Notes under the pieces: generated by a model | What the model was told of the DNA's origin: nothing | What the model saw: only the letters and a program-made list of their open reading frames with translations | Databases searched by the model: none | Program-made: the position numbers and the translations under genes | Shown here: positions 24,142-32,367 of the stretch, piece by piece | How positions within the stretch are numbered: position 1 is the first letter of the stretch | How the letters are laid out: every line of letters starts with the position of its first letter | DNA from: Pseudomonas sp. W4I3 | GTDB lineage: Bacteria; Pseudomonadota; Gammaproteobacteria; Pseudomonadales; Pseudomonadaceae | Length of the DNA stretch: 64,000 bases | Reading direction: 5' to 3' | Assembly (NCBI RefSeq): GCF_030816195.1 | Contig: NZ_JAUSXS010000001.1 | Coordinates: 5,851,501 to 5,915,500 of the forward strand

Positions 24142-24203
24142 AGCTGCAAGCAATAGCTACGTCGTGCCTACTTGCAGCTTTTGACTTGCAGCTCGTAGCT
24201 GCT
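24125..24203. repeat. Repeated AGCTGCAAG/CTTGCAGCT palindromic cluster
   Basis: Several direct and inverted copies of AGCTGCAAG and its complement CTTGCAGCT lie between the convergent flavoprotein and rhlE genes, reaching into the last codons of the flavoprotein. A related cluster with AGCTTGAAGCT and CTTGCAGCT words lies at 42997-43042. This is a different extragenic family from the REPs, and may form a hairpin end for both genes. Confidence 0.6.
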
Positions 24204-25538
24204 CTACTTCTTCTTACGCGGCCCAGTATTGAACACCGGCACCTTGCGCACTGGCTTGATCGACGGTTCCGTCGGCGCTGCATCGCCGCTGTCCACCCAC
24301 TTGCCCAGGTTACGCTTGCCGCCACCGCCCGAAGTTTTGGGCTTCTTCGGCTTTTTCGGTTTCTTCACCACCTGCCCACTGGCATCGGTATCCGGCACGC
24401 GGTGTTCCGGCTCGAAGTCCGGTTCCATCTTGCGGGTCAGGGTCTGGCGGGTCAGCATTTCGATCGCCGAGAGCATGTTCACTTCATCGGCGCACACCAG
24501 CGAAATCGCCTCACCGGTGTTGCCCGCGCGACCGGTGCGGCCGATGCGGTGGATATAGTCTTCGGCGACGATTGGCAGGTCGAAGTTGACCACCAGCGGC
24601 AGGTCTTCGATGTCCAGGCCACGGGCCGCCACGTCGGTAGCCACCAGAATCTGCACGTCGCTGGCCTTGAAGCGATCCAGCGCACGCTGGCGTGTGGCCT
24701 GGGGCTTGTCGCCATGGATGCCGTCGGCGTTGATGCCCAGCCCCTGCAACTTATCCACCAGCGCATCCACGCCGTTACGGGTTTTGGCGAACACCAGCAC
24801 CTGCTTCCAGCGACCCTTGCGCATCAGGTGCACGAACAACTCCGCCTTGCGCTTTTTATCCACCGGCACCACCCACTGCTTCACGGTGTTGGCGGCGACG
24901 TTGCGCGGGCTGACTTCGATGCTCAGCGGGTCATTGAGCATCTGCCCGGCCAGCGAGCGGATGTCGTCGGAGAACGTGGCGGAAAACAGCAGGGTCTGGC
25001 GCTTTTTCGGCAGCATGCGATAAATGTTGGCAAGCTCTTCGGAGAAGCCCAGGTCGAGCATGCGGTCGGCTTCGTCCAGTACCAGGGTTTGCAGCTGGTT
25101 GAGTTTCAGCGCGTTCTGGCGGAACAGGTCGATCAGGCGGCCGGGGGTGGCAACCAGGATGTCCACGCCCTTGCGCAGCTTCATCATTTGCGGGTTGATG
25201 CTTACGCCGCCGTACACCGCGTAAGTGGTCAGCGGCAGGTGCTGGGCGTATTCGGCGACGCTGGCGTGAACCTGCTCGGCCAGTTCACGGGTGGGGCACA
25301 GGATCAGCGCACGTGCCGAATTGGCGGCGACTTTCGGCCCTTCCATCGTCAGCAGCTGCAGCAGCGGCAAGGCAAAGCCTGCGGTCTTGCCGGTGCCGGT
25401 CTGGGCCGCGGCCATCAGGTCACGACCGGCCAGCACCGCCGGAATGGCTTGCGCCTGCACCGGCGTCGGGGTCTGGTAGCCAAGCGTCTCAAGGGCGCGC
25501 AGCAAGGGTTCGATCAGGCCAAGGGAGGCGAAAGTCAT
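24204..25538 (-). CDS. rhlE: DEAD-box ATP-dependent RNA helicase RhlE
   Basis: A 444-residue helicase that unwinds RNA duplexes in ribosome assembly and RNA decay. All motifs are present: Q-motif (GYQTPTPVQAQAIP), I AAQTGTGKT (about 43-51), Ia PTRELAEQV, II DEAD (VLDEADRML), III SAT, V ARGLDI, VI HRIGRTGRAG. After the core (about residue 375) a basic, lysine/glycine-rich tail follows (KKPKKPKKPKTSGGGGKRN, then RKVPVFNTGPRKKK), an RNA-binding extension typical of RhlE proteins. It is monocistronic, convergent with the flavoprotein gene. Confidence 0.94.
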   Translation of the reverse strand: MTFASLGLIEPLLRALETLGYQTPTPVQAQAIPAVLAGRDLMAAAQTGTGKTAGFALPLLQLLTMEGPKVAANSARALILCPTRELAEQVHASVAEYAQHLPLTTYAVYGGVSINPQMMKLRKGVDILVATPGRLIDLFRQNALKLNQLQTLVLDEADRMLDLGFSEELANIYRMLPKKRQTLLFSATFSDDIRSLAGQMLNDPLSIEVSPRNVAANTVKQWVVPVDKKRKAELFVHLMRKGRWKQVLVFAKTRNGVDALVDKLQGLGINADGIHGDKPQATRQRALDRFKASDVQILVATDVAARGLDIEDLPLVVNFDLPIVAEDYIHRIGRTGRAGNTGEAISLVCADEVNMLSAIEMLTRQTLTRKMEPDFEPEHRVPDTDASGQVVKKPKKPKKPKTSGGGGKRNLGKWVDSGDAAPTEPSIKPVRKVPVFNTGPRKKK

Positions 25539-25587
25539 GTGTTTACCGTAGGAAAAATTCAGCGCAAGGTCGCAATTGCGCCGCAGT

Positions 25588-26484
25588 TTACCTTATTTCC
25601 GCCTTCGGCTTGCGCCACTGGGGCAGGCTGATCAGCAACACCGCGCTGATGATCACCAGCATCGCCAGGGCTTCCTCCAGGCCGATGGACTCGCCGACGA
25701 ACACAATCCCCAGCAACACCGCCACCGCAGGGTTCACATAGGCATAGCTGGTGGCGGCCGCCGGGCGCACATGCTTGAGCAGGTACATGTAGGCGTTGAA
25801 GGCGATGATCGAGCCGAACACCGTCAAATAGGCCAGGGCCAGCCAGCCTTCCAATGGCGGCATCGCCTGCAAGTGCTCACCCGACAGGGTGCTGACGATC
25901 AACAACGCCACGCCCGCCACCAGCATTTCAGCGGCACTCGCCATCGCGCCCTGGGGCAGCGGCAAGTGTCGGCTCCACACCGAACCGAATGCCCAGGACG
26001 CCGCCGCCATCAACAGCAACACCGCGCCCAGCGGGCTCGATTGCAGGGTGCTGCCCATATTGAGCATTGCGATGCCGATAATGCCCAGAATCACCCCGGC
26101 CCATTCCAGCGGCGTATTACGCGCGCCCCAGAAAAAACCACACAGCAGGGTAAACAACGGCACCGTGGCCACCGCCAACGCGGCGACGCCGGACGACACG
26201 CCCATATGTTCCGCCACGCTGACGCCGCCATTGCCCACGGTGAGCAGCAAAATGCCGATCATCCCGGCGGCCTTCCACTGCGCCCACGTCGGCGCCGGCA
26301 CACCACGCCACCTGAGGTAGCCGTACATCAACGCACCCGCCGTACAAAACCGAATCCCCGCCAGCAACAACGGCGGCCAGTACTCCACGCCGATGCGAAT
26401 CACCAGGTAGGTGGAACCCCAGATGACATACAAGGCGAAGAAGGCGGCGATCAAGGGTAAGGGGAAACGACGTGGGCCAGGCAT
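25588..26484 (-). CDS. yedA: DMT-family exporter YedA-like
   Basis: A 298-residue EamA-type membrane protein with ten helices. LYVIWGSTYLVIRIGVEYWPPLLLAGIRF (after about residue 18) is a good match to the start of YedA proteins; NGGVSVAEHMGVSSGVAALAVATVPLFT is the typical helix 3-4 region. The second repeat starts near residue 150 and includes SYAYVNPAVAVLLG. Family members export amino acids or drugs. It lies between rhlE (same strand, 49 bases away) and the divergent cyclase gene. The symbol is by similarity only. Confidence 0.85.
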   Translation of the reverse strand: MPGPRRFPLPLIAAFFALYVIWGSTYLVIRIGVEYWPPLLLAGIRFCTAGALMYGYLRWRGVPAPTWAQWKAAGMIGILLLTVGNGGVSVAEHMGVSSGVAALAVATVPLFTLLCGFFWGARNTPLEWAGVILGIIGIAMLNMGSTLQSSPLGAVLLLMAAASWAFGSVWSRHLPLPQGAMASAAEMLVAGVALLIVSTLSGEHLQAMPPLEGWLALAYLTVFGSIIAFNAYMYLLKHVRPAAATSYAYVNPAVAVLLGIVFVGESIGLEEALAMLVIISAVLLISLPQWRKPKAEIR

Positions 26485-26726
26485 TGGGTGGCTCTATGGC
26501 AGGAGGGGGGAGGCTTATTCTAGAAACGAAGGTGCATAAACTTAAGTTACAAAACAGGTTTAAAAGGCCAATACACTTGGCTGCTGACCTGATCGTCCCC
26601 ACGTTCTGCGTAGGAACGATCTGAAAAAAACCGAATCGAGTGGCAACGTTCAGGTTCGGCAAGACCTCGATTATTTTCTCCAGCGTCGTCATGTGCCGTT
26701 GGGGCAGTTGGAAGGGAATGGCAAAT

Positions 26727-27434
26727 ATGTCGGTTAAACACCTGCAATTTCAGCAAGTCATCAGCCTCAGCCATCCGGTCAACCCACGTATTCCACTGTG
26801 GCCGGGCGACCCACCCATGGAGTTCGAAGAAGTTGCGTCGTTAGAACAGGACGGCTATTTCCTGCGCCGCTTCAGTATGGGGGAACACAGCGCCACCCAT
26901 ATGAATGCGCCGAACAGCTTTTACGCCAATGGAATGGGCATTGACGGTTACCCGGCAGAAGCGCTGGTGCGACCAGCGGTGGTGATCGATGTGCGAGATA
27001 AAACCCTGGGCAACCCTGATTATGAAGTCAGCGCGCAGGATATCCATGCCTGGGAACACCAATACGGCCTTATTGGAACGGGTTCGGTGGTGCTGGTGTA
27101 CACCGGGTGGCAACACCTCTGGAACGACCCGACCGCCTTTTTCGGCCACGATGCGCAAGGCTCGCACTTTCCAGGAATTGGCGAGGCAGCCATTGGCTTT
27201 TTGCTGGAGCATCGCCAGATTGCCGGCGTGGGCATTGATACCCATGGCGTGGATTATGGGCAAAGCAGCTCGTTTGCAATCAATCACGCGATACTGGCCG
27301 AAAACGGGATTGTGCTGGAGTGCCTGACCCAGCTCGACCGACTTCCGGCCACTGGGGCAACTCTGGTTATAGGGGTATTGGCGCTTGAAGGTGGCTCGGG
27401 GTCACCGGCCTCGGTGATGGCCTTTATTCCCTGA
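26727..27434 (+). CDS. Cyclase-family metal hydrolase (kynurenine formamidase-like fold)
   Basis: A 235-residue protein of the cyclase family (Pfam Cyclase; kynurenine formamidase KynB and relatives). It starts MSVKHLQFQQVISLSHPVNPRIPLWPGDP; the LSHP-xxP-WPGDP pattern is typical. The metal motif of the family, HxGTHxDAP, is here GEHSATHMNAP (about residue 57), with GT replaced by AT and D by N. A later GIDTHGVDYG and SGSPASVMAFI agree with the family. The start could also be ATG 26718 or further upstream; I chose 26727 for its distance to GGAAGGG. No tryptophan-catabolic genes are near, so the substrate is unknown. Confidence 0.82.
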   Translation: MSVKHLQFQQVISLSHPVNPRIPLWPGDPPMEFEEVASLEQDGYFLRRFSMGEHSATHMNAPNSFYANGMGIDGYPAEALVRPAVVIDVRDKTLGNPDYEVSAQDIHAWEHQYGLIGTGSVVLVYTGWQHLWNDPTAFFGHDAQGSHFPGIGEAAIGFLLEHRQIAGVGIDTHGVDYGQSSSFAINHAILAENGIVLECLTQLDRLPATGATLVIGVLALEGGSGSPASVMAFIP

Positions 27435-27460
27435 CGTCATCGCTGCCTACACCGATGACC

Positions 27461-27483
27461 GTGGGAGGGGGCTTGCTCCCGAT
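27461..27483. repeat. Single REP sequence
   Basis: GTGGGAGGGGGCTTGCTCCC is followed by GATGG, one REP of the local family, with no partner in reverse within 120 bases. It lies 26 bases after the cyclase stop. Confidence 0.8.
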
Positions 27484-27649
27484 GGCGTCAGTGGCCGCGC
27501 TGGGCTACAGACGGGAGAATGGGCAATCCAGAAAAGTCTGACGAGACAGCCGGACTATGCCTACTGACCATTCAGAAAGCAGATAAAGCCCTCAGAAAAA
27601 AGACGACGTTTCTATGGCCAGCAAGACCGATCCCTTTCATTTGCGGGAC

Positions 27650-27948
27650 GTTTCCGAGAGAATCCCACGGCCTTGTTTCCGTCGGATTCGGTAGCTAGTC
27701 TCGCCCTGTCATCGAATGTTCGGTGACCGGACGTGCAAGTCCGACGGCAAGCAGAATCCACACATCACCTACAGCTCATATGCCCAGCTTGACGCTTGGC
27801 TTTCGCCCGTTATGGCGGCTGTACGTAGGAGGCCTTCGGGCCTGCTGGGTTTAGCTTCTTGCCCCGGTCTTGCACACCTACGTACAGTTGCCACCCTATT
27901 CGCGTGCAAGCGAACGGTGTCGACTTCTTCCAGCAAGGAGTGTTCACC
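27650..27948 (+). promoter_or_regulatory. Long structured 5' leader of the DUF6124 gene
   Basis: This gene-free region can fold into several strong stems. (a) 27660-27689: GAATCC pairs GGATTC, with ACGG/CCGT inside. (b) 27709-27726: TCATCGAA pairs TTCGGTGA. (c) 27728-27743: CGGAC pairs GTCCG. (d) A three-way junction 27814-27892 closed by a 16-bp stem (11 perfect pairs CTGTACGTAGG / CCTACGTACAG, extended by GGCGG/TTGCC with two G-U). Inside it are AGGCC-TTCG-GGCCT, an extra-stable UUCG tetraloop, and a CTGGG/CCCGG stem. I remember near-copies of such leaders before other DUF6124/DUF3077 genes in Pseudomonas, but know no named RNA family. The gap before it (27484-27649) shows nothing further. 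Confidence 0.6.
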
Positions 27949-28257
27949 ATGGTCAAAGTCACCCCCGATCCACCCAAGTCCAAAGCCGACTTCCTCAGCG
28001 AAGACGCCCTGCTCCACCGTCGCGCCATCGACTACTACCTCAAGGCGTCCGCCCCGGATGCGCCCATTTTTATCCTCAATGACAACCTGAGCCTCGAAGA
28101 TGCCCTGGCCCATGCGGCTGATTTGCTGCAATGCGCGGTAGAGACGGCGCACGCCTCGGGAGAAGTGATGAAGGCGCCGCAGCGGGCGGTGATGCATTTG
28201 ATGGAGATGGCGAAGGGGGTGGTGGATCAGGCGTTGGCGTGTACGCAGCCTCGATAA
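27949..28257 (+). CDS. DUF6124-family small protein
   Basis: A 102-residue acidic, helix-rich protein of a Pseudomonas-restricted family. It starts MVKVTPDPPKSKADFLSED; the MxKxTPDPP start is the family's hallmark. No signal peptide or membrane segment is seen. The middle (LSLEDALAHAADLLQCAVETAHAS) and the C-terminal helix (KAPQRAVMHLMEMAKGVVDQAL) are amphipathic, suggesting a helical bundle or a dimer. Function is unknown. A good Shine-Dalgarno (AAGGAG) lies nine bases upstream, at the end of the structured leader. The gene is monocistronic and followed by a REPIN. Confidence 0.85.
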   Translation: MVKVTPDPPKSKADFLSEDALLHRRAIDYYLKASAPDAPIFILNDNLSLEDALAHAADLLQCAVETAHASGEVMKAPQRAVMHLMEMAKGVVDQALACTQPR

Positions 28258-28271
28258 GCGCCGCATAACCC

Positions 28272-28362
28272 ATGTGGGAGGGGGCTTGCCCGCGATTGCA
28301 GTGTGTCAGCTACATATGAGCTGACTGACCCACCGCCATCGGGGGCAAGCCCCCTCCCACAT
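28272..28362. repeat. REPIN
   Basis: An inverted REP pair (ATGTGGGAGGGGGCTTGC left, its complement right), 91 bases, between the convergent DUF6124 and exonuclease genes. The left copy has GCCCGCGAT where others have GCCCCCGAT. Confidence 0.92.
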
Positions 28363-28397
28363 TTGGAGTTTCAGTGTTCTTGAAACCGCGCCCAGGC

Positions 28398-29033
28398 TCA
28401 GAACCCGCGATGTTTCTTCAAATGCTCGTTGATCTTCGCCGCCGGCACTTTCTGCAAGGTGCACAGCAAATCGTGCGACAGCTCGCGCAGGCCGTGGGTC
28501 TGGCGCAGTTCCTGGGCCAGGTGCGCGGTGAGGTTGGCGGCCATTTCTGCGTCCGCCAGCGCCCGGTGGGCCTTGCCGGTGTGGGGCAGCTGGGCGAACG
28601 TGTTCAACGTGCCGAGCTTATGGTTTGGCGCCGAAGGCATCAACCGACGAGCCAGCAATAAAGAGCAGGCGAACTTCTGCAGGCGCGTGCGGCGGATCAG
28701 GCCCAACTCGTAGTCCCAGAACTTCTGGTCGAACGCGGCGTTGTGCGCCATCAACGGCGTGGTGCCGACGAATTCATTGACCTCATTCATCACCCGCTCG
28801 GCCGGTGGTGCGCTGCGCAGCATGGCGTTGCTGATGCCGGTGAGTTGTTCAATAAACGCGGGCACGCGTACGCCGGCATTCATCAGGCTCTGGTAGCGAT
28901 CGACGATTTGCCCGCGCTCAAGGATGACCACGCCAATCTCCGTGGCCCGGCAGTGGTTGCTCGGGGTGATGCCGGTGGTTTCAAAGTCGATGACCGCTAT
29001 ACGTTCCAAACCTGTTCCAACTCCGTCTAACAA
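28398..29033 (-). CDS. DnaQ-like 3'-5' exonuclease (DEDDh)
   Basis: A 211-residue exonuclease-domain protein. The catalytic residues are visible: Asp and Glu in AVIDFETTGITP (Exo I, about 14-25), Asp in MAHNAAFDQKFW (Exo II, about 97-106), and His/Asp in AHRALADAEMAA (Exo III, about 155-166), defining the DEDDh type seen in the DNA polymerase III epsilon subunit. It is not DnaQ itself, which has a different context. It may trim RNA or DNA ends. The start is ATG 29031-29033; MERI-type starts are absent. The NYN gene is just upstream on the same strand. Confidence 0.9.
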   Translation of the reverse strand: MLDGVGTGLERIAVIDFETTGITPSNHCRATEIGVVILERGQIVDRYQSLMNAGVRVPAFIEQLTGISNAMLRSAPPAERVMNEVNEFVGTTPLMAHNAAFDQKFWDYELGLIRRTRLQKFACSLLLARRLMPSAPNHKLGTLNTFAQLPHTGKAHRALADAEMAANLTAHLAQELRQTHGLRELSHDLLCTLQKVPAAKINEHLKKHRGF

Positions 29034-29051
29034 TGTAGTGGGCCGCTGCGC

Positions 29052-29528
29052 TTATTTGAGCAGCAGCGCGCCTTCGATCGGCACGTAGCGGCTGGCGGCG
29101 CGTATCAATGAATTGGCCGTCAGCCCCGGTACGCCATACGCAACGGCTTGCACGCCATGTTTGTGGATGATGCGGTCGAGCAGCATGTCGAAGTCGCCAT
29201 CGCCGGAGGCCAGTACCACTTCGTCGACGTTAGCGGCGGCGTCCATGATGTCGATGGTGATGCCCACGTCCCAGTCGCCCTTGGCAGAGCCGTCGCTGCG
29301 CTGGATGTAGGGCTTGAGCTTCACGGTAAACCCGAGGTTGCGCAGGATCTGCTGGAACTGCTGCTGCTTGCTGTCGCCACGGTCGATGGCGTAGGCGTAC
29401 GCCTCGACAATTTGCCCATGGGCACTGATATCCGCCCACAACGCCGCGTAGTTGAAGTGGCAGCCATAGGCCTGGCGAACGGTGTAATAGAGGTTTTGCA
29501 CATCGGCGAACACTGCAATTTTCTTCAC
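29052..29528 (-). CDS. NYN-domain (LabA/DUF88-like) protein
   Basis: A 158-residue protein with the PIN-like NYN fold. It starts MKKIAVFADVQNLYYTVRQAYG; FADVQN carries the first conserved Asp, and DVGITIDIMDAA (about 86-97) and LASGDGDFDMLLD (about 105-117) supply the other acidic residues of the presumed metal site. NYN proteins are predicted ribonucleases acting in RNA processing or stress. It lies 18 bases upstream of the DEDDh exonuclease on the same strand; the pairing of two nucleases suggests a common RNA-related role, but this is inference. Confidence 0.9.
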   Translation of the reverse strand: MKKIAVFADVQNLYYTVRQAYGCHFNYAALWADISAHGQIVEAYAYAIDRGDSKQQQFQQILRNLGFTVKLKPYIQRSDGSAKGDWDVGITIDIMDAAANVDEVVLASGDGDFDMLLDRIIHKHGVQAVAYGVPGLTANSLIRAASRYVPIEGALLLK

Positions 29529-29647
29529 CGCACTTCCTCAATTGACCGCCAGGCGCCAGCGCCCGGAAAGGGTGCCAGTATGCCAGCCAAGGGAAGGTTT
29601 CCGGGAAAAAATCAGACCGGAGCGCCGCAGCGCCCCGGCTGGATGTG

Positions 29648-30379
29648 TCAGACGAAGGAATCGTCATCGCCAAAGGAGGAGGAATCGTCGGAATAATCGC
29701 TGTCGGCGAAGCTGTCCGAGTTGTTGCTGCCCCAGCTGTCATTGCCTGCGAATTTCTGATCATCATTGCCCCAACCACCCTGGTCACTGGCGGGCGCCGG
29801 TTGTTCGATGATCTCTTCCACCACCTGCGGCTGCTGGTTGTGGTGGAACAGGCTGCTGATGCCTTCGGCCAGCAACACACCACCGGCCACGCCGGCTGCG
29901 GTTTTCATTGCGCCTCCCAGGAACCCGCTGCCCGCTGGCGCAGCGACGGCAGGTTGTGACGGCTGTTGATAATTCTGCTGCGGTGCGGGCGCGTTGAACC
30001 CGGGTCGCGCCGGTTCACGCCAACCGCCGCCCGAGTTGCTCGGTGCAGGCTGCGCATCACGCGAACCGCCGCCGCCAAAGATGCTCGAGAGAAACCCGCC
30101 ACCGCTCGCCGGGGCGGCTGGCGCGGATTTGGCGCGCTCTAATTCTTCCTGCAATTGCTGGATCTGCTGCGCTTGTTGCTTGTTCTGCGCGTCGAGGCTC
30201 TTGAGCGCATGTTCCTGCACCAGGATCGACTGGGTCATGTAGTAGCCGGCGGCCGGTTGGCGAGTCATGTGTTCCTTGATCCGCGCTTCGGCCTGGGCGT
30301 CGCGGGGGGCTGAGTCCGTTTCGGCTTGCTGCAACCGTGAAAACAGTCCATCGATCAGGGTTTGTTCTTCGCTGTTCAT
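29648..30379 (-). CDS. DUF2076-family protein
   Basis: A 243-residue protein of the DUF2076 family, periplasmic/ligand-binding in its naming but without assigned function. It starts MNSEEQTLIDGLFSRLQQAE, the family start. A coiled-coil-like segment (about 55-95, EHALKSLDAQNKQQAQQIQQLQEELERAK) is followed by a Gly/Ala/Pro/Gln-rich linker (SGGGFLSSIFGGGGSRD). Then comes a hydrophobic region GSGFLGGAMKTAAGVAGGVLLAEGI (about 150-174) and an acidic, Asp/Ser-rich tail ending in SFGDDDSFV. No signal peptide is visible. ATG 30377-30379 was chosen; the longer frame has no similarity. Confidence 0.88.
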   Translation of the reverse strand: MNSEEQTLIDGLFSRLQQAETDSAPRDAQAEARIKEHMTRQPAAGYYMTQSILVQEHALKSLDAQNKQQAQQIQQLQEELERAKSAPAAPASGGGFLSSIFGGGGSRDAQPAPSNSGGGWREPARPGFNAPAPQQNYQQPSQPAVAAPAGSGFLGGAMKTAAGVAGGVLLAEGISSLFHHNQQPQVVEEIIEQPAPASDQGGWGNDDQKFAGNDSWGSNNSDSFADSDYSDDSSSFGDDDSFV

Positions 30380-30559
30380 GGCGACCTCGTTAGATTGCCG
30401 GTAAAAATCAGGGCCCCGCCTGAGGTCAGGCAAGGTACGCCCTAGTTATGGGGCTGTTACCAATTGTTTCAATGGTCTTTACTCAAGGTTTACGTTTGCT
30501 TGCCCACGCCAGCTATCGGTTAAAGTGTGCCCCTGCTTTTTCGGCCTGTGATGACTCTG

Positions 30560-31219
30560 ATGAATCCGTTAGACGTGCTGCGCGACTCCCTCCGCTTTAC
30601 CCAACGCAACCTGGGCGCGATCGTCCAGCTGTGCCTGCCGCTGGTGATCCTCGAAGCCCTGCTGCAGCAGGTGCTCGACCATACGCTCGGGCCGGATGCC
30701 TTCAGCGGTTACAGCGTGGTGGTGGGACTGCTGGTGTATACGTTGTACACCGGCGCCCTGATCCTCTTTCTCGACGCGCGCACCCGAGGCGAATCGCCAA
30801 GCACGCGGGATGTGTGGGCCATGGCCCTGGCGATGTGGCCGCGCTTCGCCCTGCTGACTGCCATGAGCACGCTGCTGATTCTGCTCGGGCTGTCGCTGTA
30901 TTTCCTGCCGGGCCTGTGGTTGATGGTGGTGCTTGCGTTTGCCGAGTACTTGCTGGTACTGCGCGGCCTGTCGGCGCTTGAAGCGATGAAGGAAAGCCTG
31001 CGCCTGACCCGCGGACACTTCTGGCGAATCCTGGTGTGCATGCTGTGCGTGATGACCCCGCTGTGGCTGCTCAAGGGCGCCAGCGTGGCGGTCTATCCCG
31101 AGCCCGCGCCGCTGCTGGGGCTGCTGATGGACAGCGCCCACAGTTTCCTGCAGCTGTTTACCAGCGTGGTGCTGTTCCGTTTATTCATGTTGATCGGTGG
31201 CGACGCCGACGCGCGGTGA
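30560..31219 (+). CDS. YciC-family membrane protein
   Basis: A 219-residue inner-membrane protein with about five to six hydrophobic segments, of the UPF0259/YciC kind. It starts MNPLDVLRDSLRFTQRNLGAI, which is close to the YciC start, and has ALEAMKESLRLTRGHFWRIL, the conserved cytoplasmic helix of the family. Function is unknown. Alternative ATGs lie at 30551 and 30527. The EEP-family gene follows after 41 bases and may be cotranscribed. Confidence 0.85.
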   Translation: MNPLDVLRDSLRFTQRNLGAIVQLCLPLVILEALLQQVLDHTLGPDAFSGYSVVVGLLVYTLYTGALILFLDARTRGESPSTRDVWAMALAMWPRFALLTAMSTLLILLGLSLYFLPGLWLMVVLAFAEYLLVLRGLSALEAMKESLRLTRGHFWRILVCMLCVMTPLWLLKGASVAVYPEPAPLLGLLMDSAHSFLQLFTSVVLFRLFMLIGGDADAR

Positions 31220-31260
31220 TATGCTCCGTGCCCATTCTGAAACGCACTTAAGCCGAGCCG

Positions 31261-32349
31261 ATGACCCGTTTATTGCGCATCACCTTGTTGAGTCTGTTGC
31301 TGATGGCGGGCCTGTTGACGGCACTGATCTACAGCCTGACCTGGCGCCCGGACGACAAGCAGACCCTGCCCGTCAGTTGCGTGGCGCCGCGTGCGCCCAC
31401 CCTGCTGCCGGGGCAGGCGCTCAAGGTGATGACCTGGAACGTGCAATACCTGGCCGGCAAGAACTACGTGTTCTGGTACGACACCCCGGACGGCAGCGGC
31501 CCGGACGAACGGCCCACGCTTGAAGACATGGCCTTCAGCCTCGACGAGGTGGCGCGGGTGATCCGCGACGAACAGCCCGACATCCTGCTGTTGCAGGAAG
31601 TCGACGAAGGCGCCAAGCCCTCCCATTATCAGGATCAGCTCGCTTTGTTGCAGGAGCGCCTGGTCGACCTCTACCCCTGCAGCACCCAGGCTTTCGACTG
31701 GAAAGCCGACTTTGTCCCCAACTTGCGTATCTTCGGCAGTGTCGGGCGCAAGCTGGCCACCCTCAGCCGCTACCAGATCGAACACGCCGAGCGCCTGCAA
31801 TTGCCGACGGCAGAGGCCAATATCATCAGCCGCCAGTTCCAGCCCAAACCGGCGCTGTTGTTGACCTACCTGCCGCTGAGCGACGGCGGCCAGCTGGCCG
31901 TGCTCAACACGCGCCTGGACGGCGACGCGCCTGGGCGCAGTGCAGTGCAGGAGCAGGTGAAGGCCACCGTGAAGCTGCTGGATAAACTCGAGGGCCGTGG
32001 CACGCCCTGGCTGATTGGGGGGGATTTCAATTTGCTGCCGCTGGGCCAATTCCTGCGCCTGGATGCGCAAAAACGCGGCCAGTATTCGCCCGACAGCGAG
32101 CTGCATCTGTTGTGGGACAAATACCCGATGATCCCGAGCAACAACCAATCCAGCGGGATCGACCGGGAAAAATGGCTGACGCACTTCCCCAACGATCCAA
32201 GCCTTGAGGGGCCGGATCGGACGCTGGATTACCTGTTCTACAGTTCGCGGATCAAACGGGTGGAGGCCAAGGTGCGACAGCAGGATACGTTGCGCATTTC
32301 GAACCATTTGCCGGTGATCGCCCGGTTCCTGCTGCCCGCCGCGCAATAA
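31261..32349 (+). CDS. Endonuclease/exonuclease/phosphatase-family protein, membrane-anchored
   Basis: A 362-residue protein. An N-terminal hydrophobic segment (about 5-25, LRITLLSLLLMAGLLTALIYSL) may be an anchor or signal. The EEP fold follows: LKVMTWNVQYLAG (catalytic Asn), DILLLQEVDEGAK (metal Glu), TPWLIGGDFNLLP (Asp/Asn), and DRTLDYLFYS and ISNHLPVIARF (Asp, His). This set is the DNase I/sphingomyelinase type. Whether it cleaves nucleic acid, lipid or phosphoinositide cannot be told. No close partner other than the upstream YciC gene. Confidence 0.9.
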   Translation: MTRLLRITLLSLLLMAGLLTALIYSLTWRPDDKQTLPVSCVAPRAPTLLPGQALKVMTWNVQYLAGKNYVFWYDTPDGSGPDERPTLEDMAFSLDEVARVIRDEQPDILLLQEVDEGAKPSHYQDQLALLQERLVDLYPCSTQAFDWKADFVPNLRIFGSVGRKLATLSRYQIEHAERLQLPTAEANIISRQFQPKPALLLTYLPLSDGGQLAVLNTRLDGDAPGRSAVQEQVKATVKLLDKLEGRGTPWLIGGDFNLLPLGQFLRLDAQKRGQYSPDSELHLLWDKYPMIPSNNQSSGIDREKWLTHFPNDPSLEGPDRTLDYLFYSSRIKRVEAKVRQQDTLRISNHLPVIARFLLPAAQ

Positions 32350-32367
32350 CCCCTAGCCTTTCAACAC

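Noticed and set aside
27716..28090. 124-codon open frame overlapping the DUF6124 leader
   Set aside because: It starts inside the folded leader and runs over the real gene in another frame, with no codon-like composition.
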